From positions 2,662,040 to 2,726,039 of the forward strand of contig RPFO01000017.1 in the NCBI GenBank assembly GCA_009746045.1: DNA of 64,000 nt, written 5' to 3'. Shown here piece after piece: positions 33,601 through 64,000 of this stretch. Origin of the DNA: Mesostigma viride (taxonomy: Eukaryota > Streptophyta > Mesostigmatophyceae > Mesostigmatales > Mesostigmataceae). A program made the position numbers and the translations under genes. Within the stretch, counting starts at the first letter, position 1, and each line of letters opens with the position of its first letter. The notes under the pieces were generated by a model that worked only from the letters and a program-made list of their open reading frames with translations, had not been told where the DNA came from and ran no database searches.

Positions 33601-34107
33601 ACCCCCTCCTTCCCACGGCAGGTACGCAGCGACCCGCTGTTGTCCTGGCTGCAATTGTGTATCACTTGTACGGTATTTGTGTATCACTTGTACGGTATTT
33701 GTGTATCACTTGTCCTCCTTCCCACGGCAGGTACGCAGCGACCCGCTGTTGTCCTGGCTGCAATTGTGTATCACTTGTACGGTATTTGTGTATCACTTGT
33801 CCTCCTTCCCACGGCAGGTACGCAGCGACCCGCTGTTGTCCTGGCTGCAATTGTGTATCACTTGTACGGTATTTGTGTATCACTTGTACGGTATTTGTGT
33901 ATCACTTGTCCTCCTTCCCACGGCAGGTACGCAGCGACCCGCTGTTGTCCTGGCTGCAATTGTGTATCACTTGTACGGTATTTGTGTATCACTTGTACGG
34001 TATTTGTGTATCACTTGTCCTCCTTCCCACGGCAGGTACGCAGCGACCCGCTGTTGTCCTGGCTGCAATTGTGTATCACTTGTACGGTATTTGTGTATCA
34101 CCACCCT
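33600..34107. repeat. higher-order tandem repeat, five copies
   Basis: The unit is CTCCTTCCCACGGCAGG...GTCCTGGCTGCAATTG plus one to three copies of the 21-bp TGTATCACTTGTACGGTATTT. Copy lengths differ by whole 21-bp steps. All three plus frames stay open, which gives false long ORFs. Confidence 0.95.
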
Positions 34108-35945
<1,838 letters not shown>

Positions 35946-36350
35946 CAATAATGCAGCTTGCAAACGGCAAGGGCAAGCACCCGGGTAAGAGCAAAGGCAA
36001 CCGCACGAGCAAAGGAAAGGGAAACTGGAAGAGCAAGCACAAGGCCAAGGAAAGGACAAAGGCACTTGTGCTTGCCAAAAGGGCAGGCTCAAGGGAAATG
36101 ACAAGGGCAAGGGCAGGGGCAGGCACAAGGGAAGCGGATAAGGGCAAGGGCAGGCGCAAGGGAAAGAGATTAGGACAAGTCAAGCACGAGGGAACGGACA
36201 AGGGCAAGGGCAGGCACAAGGGAAAAGATGAAGACAAGGGCAGGCACTAGGGAAAGGATGAGGGCAACGGCAAACACTGGGGATCAAAGGATAGGGGCAA
36301 GGGCAGATGCTAGGGTAACAGTTAGGGCAAAGGCAGGCACAAGAGAAGAA
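35946..36350. repeat. degenerate AAGGGCAGGCACAAGGGAA minisatellite
   Basis: About 17-20 imperfect units of 18-20 bp, with a purine-only bias on the plus strand. It reads as Lys/Gly-rich protein in one frame, which I treat as a repeat artefact. Confidence 0.8.
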
Positions 36351-36594
36351 TAAGGGGCCGTGAAGTATAAGTGGAAATGCGGGTGGCGACATGGGGTTCG
36401 ATCGGGCCTGCTGATGCAAATGCAGATTTCAACTGCAGTGACAAACACAAGCGTAGACATAGGCAACGACAAATTCCTTGCATGCGTGCCTTGCTCTTCA
36501 CCGGCTGGCTCGTTTGCTAGTTGTCTAACAGTTTCTACCGATAAACATCACTTGCCATTGTAGGTCTGCCTTGCTGCCGTGCTAGTGGGTAGCT

Positions 36595-36825
36595 GGGTGA
36601 TCGTGCTTGTTCCTTGTCAAGGGAGGGATGCATGTGGAGTAGGTGGGTGGGTGTGCTTGTTCCTTGCCAAGGAAGGGATGCACAAAGGTTAGATAGGTGC
36701 ACGTGCTTGTTTCTTGTCAAGGGAGGGACGCACAAAGGGTAGGTGGGGGCACATGGTTGTGCCTCGTCAAGGGCGGGATGCACGAAGGGTAGGTGGGGGC
36801 ATGTGGTTGGTCCTTGTCTTTTCAC
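36595..36825. repeat. about 57-bp tandem repeat, four copies
   Basis: GTGCTTGTTCCTTGTCAAGGGAGGGATGCAC...AGGTGGG recurs four times with substitutions. Confidence 0.85.
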
Positions 36826-36949
36826 CGCCCAAGCGATGGCGATGTAGCATGCATTATACATTTATTCGTGCATTAAAAATCACTTTCCTTACAAGCGGCC
36901 TTAGCCGACTCCATCTGCCGTTGCCATTTCTCCGTATTGCATTGTCCGG

Positions 36950-37245
36950 ACACGGTTTTTGTGTCGCAGGTCTTCCCCCGTAAAGGCACAAGCTGCCTGC
37001 GCGCGGAATTATGTGCAGACACCTCGGTTTCCAACACGACGGCTTCCCGCACATATCGAGCTCTGGATGTACAACATCTTCCCCCGGCGCACTTGCTCCC
37101 GGATGGAGCTTCTGTGCGGTGCCGACATCCCCGGAGCTGTCCTGCGCACCGCATGGAAACAGTATTTCAAGCCACGAAGAGAAGCCACGAATTTGATATT
37201 GACTTGATATTGTCGTCAGAAGACTTGATATGCTATTTTCTGTGA
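36950..37245 (+). other. possible exon near the right end of CACTA no. 2
   Basis: After GTGTCGCAG a plus frame reads FPTRRLPAHIELWMYNIFPR and GADIPGAVLRTAWKQYFKPR, which looks protein-like. Two other frames are also open. Function unknown. Confidence 0.25.
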
Positions 37246-37539
37246 AGGCGTTGGATTTTTGTGCATGACATGTAATCCTGCATTTAATAATGAAATTTTT
37301 TATGAAATAGGAACTCGTCTTGCATGAGCCTTGCTGCAAATGCCATTCATTTTTTTCCCCCGGGTAAATGGGTGTTAGAGGTTAGGTTGACCGAAATGAT
37401 AAGTGAAATCAAAGTGAAATTCTGATAAGTGACATGCGTACTGCAATTCAGAACGACATAGCGACATGATTGTAGTACCGGTAGTGTACGCGAGAAGCAT
37501 ACGACGTCGTAACCTACGGGACCGAGTACCGGGATCGTA

Positions 37540-37700
37540 AATTACCAACTCGTAGATTACTACGTCGCAAATTACTACCTCGTACCTTACTACCTCGTAA
37601 ATTACTACCTCGTACATTACTACCTCGTACCTTACTACCTCGTACATTACTACCTCGTAAATTACTACCTCGTAAATTACTACCTCGTAAATTACTACCT
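37540..37700. repeat. 15-bp subterminal array of CACTA no. 2
   Basis: TTACTACCTCGTAAA repeats about ten times, 160-320 bp from the right terminus. The left terminus has only scattered related motifs (27,500-27,640). Confidence 0.9.
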
Positions 37701-37859
37701 CGTAGTTTACGACGTCGGATCTTACCTCGGATCTAATTCGTAACTTACGAGAAAGATCCGACCTCGTATGTAAACCGTAAGAGTAAAAGCGGAGTAAATT
37801 ACCACCTCGTAATTTACGCCTCGGATGCTTTTTACCACCCTCGGACGAAAAGTATAGTG

Positions 37860-39515
37860 AAATGGTGGCAAGATGCTAACAACGCATGATTATACACCAT
37901 GATTATGGGCACCTAGCTGATCTTCTTGCACAATCAACGCAGTATAAACCATCAATATCCAATCCTCACGATATATTCACGGCTTGACGACGTATACAGC
38001 ACCTAAATACTGCACAACTGCAACCTGCTATGCCTGACATGCATGCAAGCAACGTCGAGTAGGATGGCGGTCTTAGAGAGGCTGGGCAGAGGTCGGTAGA
38101 AATAAGTGGAAAACTGGCAGAAACTAGGTAGAAACACGATATACTTACGCCTGCAAGCACTATTGAGCCGGTGGCAGAGGCCATTTCCAGGAAAATACAG
38201 CATACCGTAGCAATAGCCACGGTCACGCCTTACGCTATTTGCAGGCACCATCATGCCCGGAGCTACCCAATAAAAGTCTGCACAAATCTCGGTTTAGCCG
38301 AGAGTCCGGGCGTTCGGAATGAATAAACATGTGTTAAGAAGTCGAAACACCATGGAAATACCAAGCATGGTGCCGCAGCAGACCCGAGTCTTGCCGTAAT
38401 AATATGTATGCCGGTTTCCAGGGTTTCCGCATGAAAGTTGGGTGAGAAACTGGAAAAAACTACGTTTCCTTTGCCCCAGTAACTCAACAAACTCGTAGAA
38501 ACCTAATTATCAACCTTTGAACGCATCATCATGGTCGTGCCACCCAACAGCCACTGAAATTCGCGCGAAAACTGGCGAGATCTACCTGCCGCCATCGCCG
38601 TCATCTTCACCTTCGTCCCGCGAAAATGCCTGATTTCAGTGGTACATATTTGTTTGCAGCTGTCACAAAAAAAATCCAAAAAATACCCTGAAAATACCAG
38701 GATTTTTTCTTGAGTTCTACGGGATGTAAGGAGGCCGTCCACCGAGTTTCAGACCGAAAATCTCGTATCTACTGTGCCTGCCACGTTTCAGATTACAACT
38801 CGATACATCGCGTGCTAACCCTACAACGCGGGGAAAAAAAAAACACGGGTTAAGAATCGTAACTTAACGCGGGTATGCCTGTACTGTAATAAACTTGTAT
38901 ATCTGGTAGGGAGGCACTCCAAGGGACCTTAGCTTCAGCACCTTGAATGAAGGGTGCACCATATATGCATGCGCAATACATGGTACAGGCCTGAAGCGTC
39001 GGGAGCATGTGAAGGTATAACCACATGTGATATTTTTTATACACAACTGTTAATTAACACGTATACGTGAGTTTCATAATGGGATCGCTGACAAATGTTT
39101 GTCAAAGTATTGAATCAGGACACGGCTAACTCTAGGCTAAGCCTTGGTGCATGGTACACACTATAATATATGTAGAAGTCGATCCAGGTCTAATAGTTGT
39201 TTCAGTTTAGAAAAATGTAGGTTTACCACTGACCACAATAAATTACAGACTGTGGTGGAAGGGGCTCCCATGCTTCTTCCGCCACCAGAAGAGAGCAGGC
39301 CTCAGCGTGCGCTGCATCCATACATGTGTGCGCACCAGCTGCTGTAGCGATGAGACCACCAGCACATGCTTAATATCGTGCAGAACACATAATTGAAATC
39401 AAGCATGCTTTTCCATGTAAGAAAATTCTCCAAGCGCGAAGCACTCCCGTTGCAATTTTGAAGTCCCATAGTTGCCCGTCACCGGTCACGCCATGTAATC
39501 CATGAACACCCGGCA
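37860..39515. other. intergenic, 3' of the methyltransferase gene
   Basis: No gene. The mariner-like inverted end at 38,845-38,884 with its 10-A run is the only structured item. The transcript end of the methyltransferase gene should fall within this stretch or just inside 39,400-39,515. Confidence 0.4.
38820..38884 (-). repeat. inverted partner of the mariner-like terminus
   Basis: Reads ACACGGGTTAAGAATCGTAACTTAACGCGGGTATGCCTGTACTG then TA. It is the complement of the end at 25,229. If they pair, the element is about 13.6 kb with CACTA no. 2 nested in it; two separate relics are equally possible. Confidence 0.4.

Positions 39516-64000
<24,485 letters not shown>

Noticed and set aside
35951-36250. 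Lys/Gly-rich protein (GKGKHPGKSKGNR...)
   Set aside because: Purine minisatellite inside CACTA no. 2 with no splice or homologous support.

Overview
The window looks like nuclear DNA of a green plant-lineage eukaryote, most likely a microalga. Genes are intron-rich with GT-AG splicing. Arrays of CCCTAAA, the plant-type telomere unit, lie inside introns. The main host gene matches the plant ATX3/4/5 histone methyltransferase layout, and the transposon mix is eukaryotic. No bacterial operon, rRNA, tRNA or CRISPR array was seen. The organism call is inference; I cannot name a species.

Left half (1-39,500) is a transposon graveyard with readable nesting. A degenerate LINE (ORF1, endonuclease, reverse transcriptase) runs 1,463-18,358. 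It is split by two later insertions. The first is a CACTA-ended element at 2,845-8,473 (12-bp inverted ends, CG target duplication). The second is a 6.5-kb element at 10,189-16,667 with about 31-bp inverted ends, an ATG target duplication, six copies of a 173-bp repeat facing inward from each end, and a cargo gene for a PHD-finger/poly-glutamine protein. Next comes a decayed piggyBac transposase on the minus strand (about 19,560-23,363), itself interrupted by a 1,335-bp hAT-type element (21,876-23,210; perfect 8-bp target duplication) carrying a BED zinc-finger ORF. A second LINE ORF1 fragment follows (23,813-24,690). A 10.4-kb CACTA-ended element (27,473-37,859) has about 55-bp inverted ends and contains a multi-exon gene with one in-frame stop, plus many satellites. 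A small family with a CTCC-CAAC-GGAG hairpin near its 3' end is scattered over 24.9-31.8 kb.

Right half (39,516 to the right edge) is one large minus-strand gene, an ATX/Trithorax-type H3K4 methyltransferase. I read 21 exons whose splice phases agree throughout: PWWP, a PHD finger, a Cys-rich block with WERHTGS, a second PHD plus extended PHD, a long disordered linker, then SET and post-SET. About 3.3 kb of coding sequence is spread over 24.5 kb. Nearly every long intron carries its own tandem repeat with its own unit (4, 7, 10, 11, 14, 23, 24, 39, 45 or 48 bp). The largest is about 2.5 kb of an 11-bp unit in the middle of the SET domain. The 5' end lies beyond the window.

The only intact host gene I can defend is this methyltransferase. 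The other protein-like stretches belong to transposons or their cargo. Many long open frames here are only tandem repeats read as protein.
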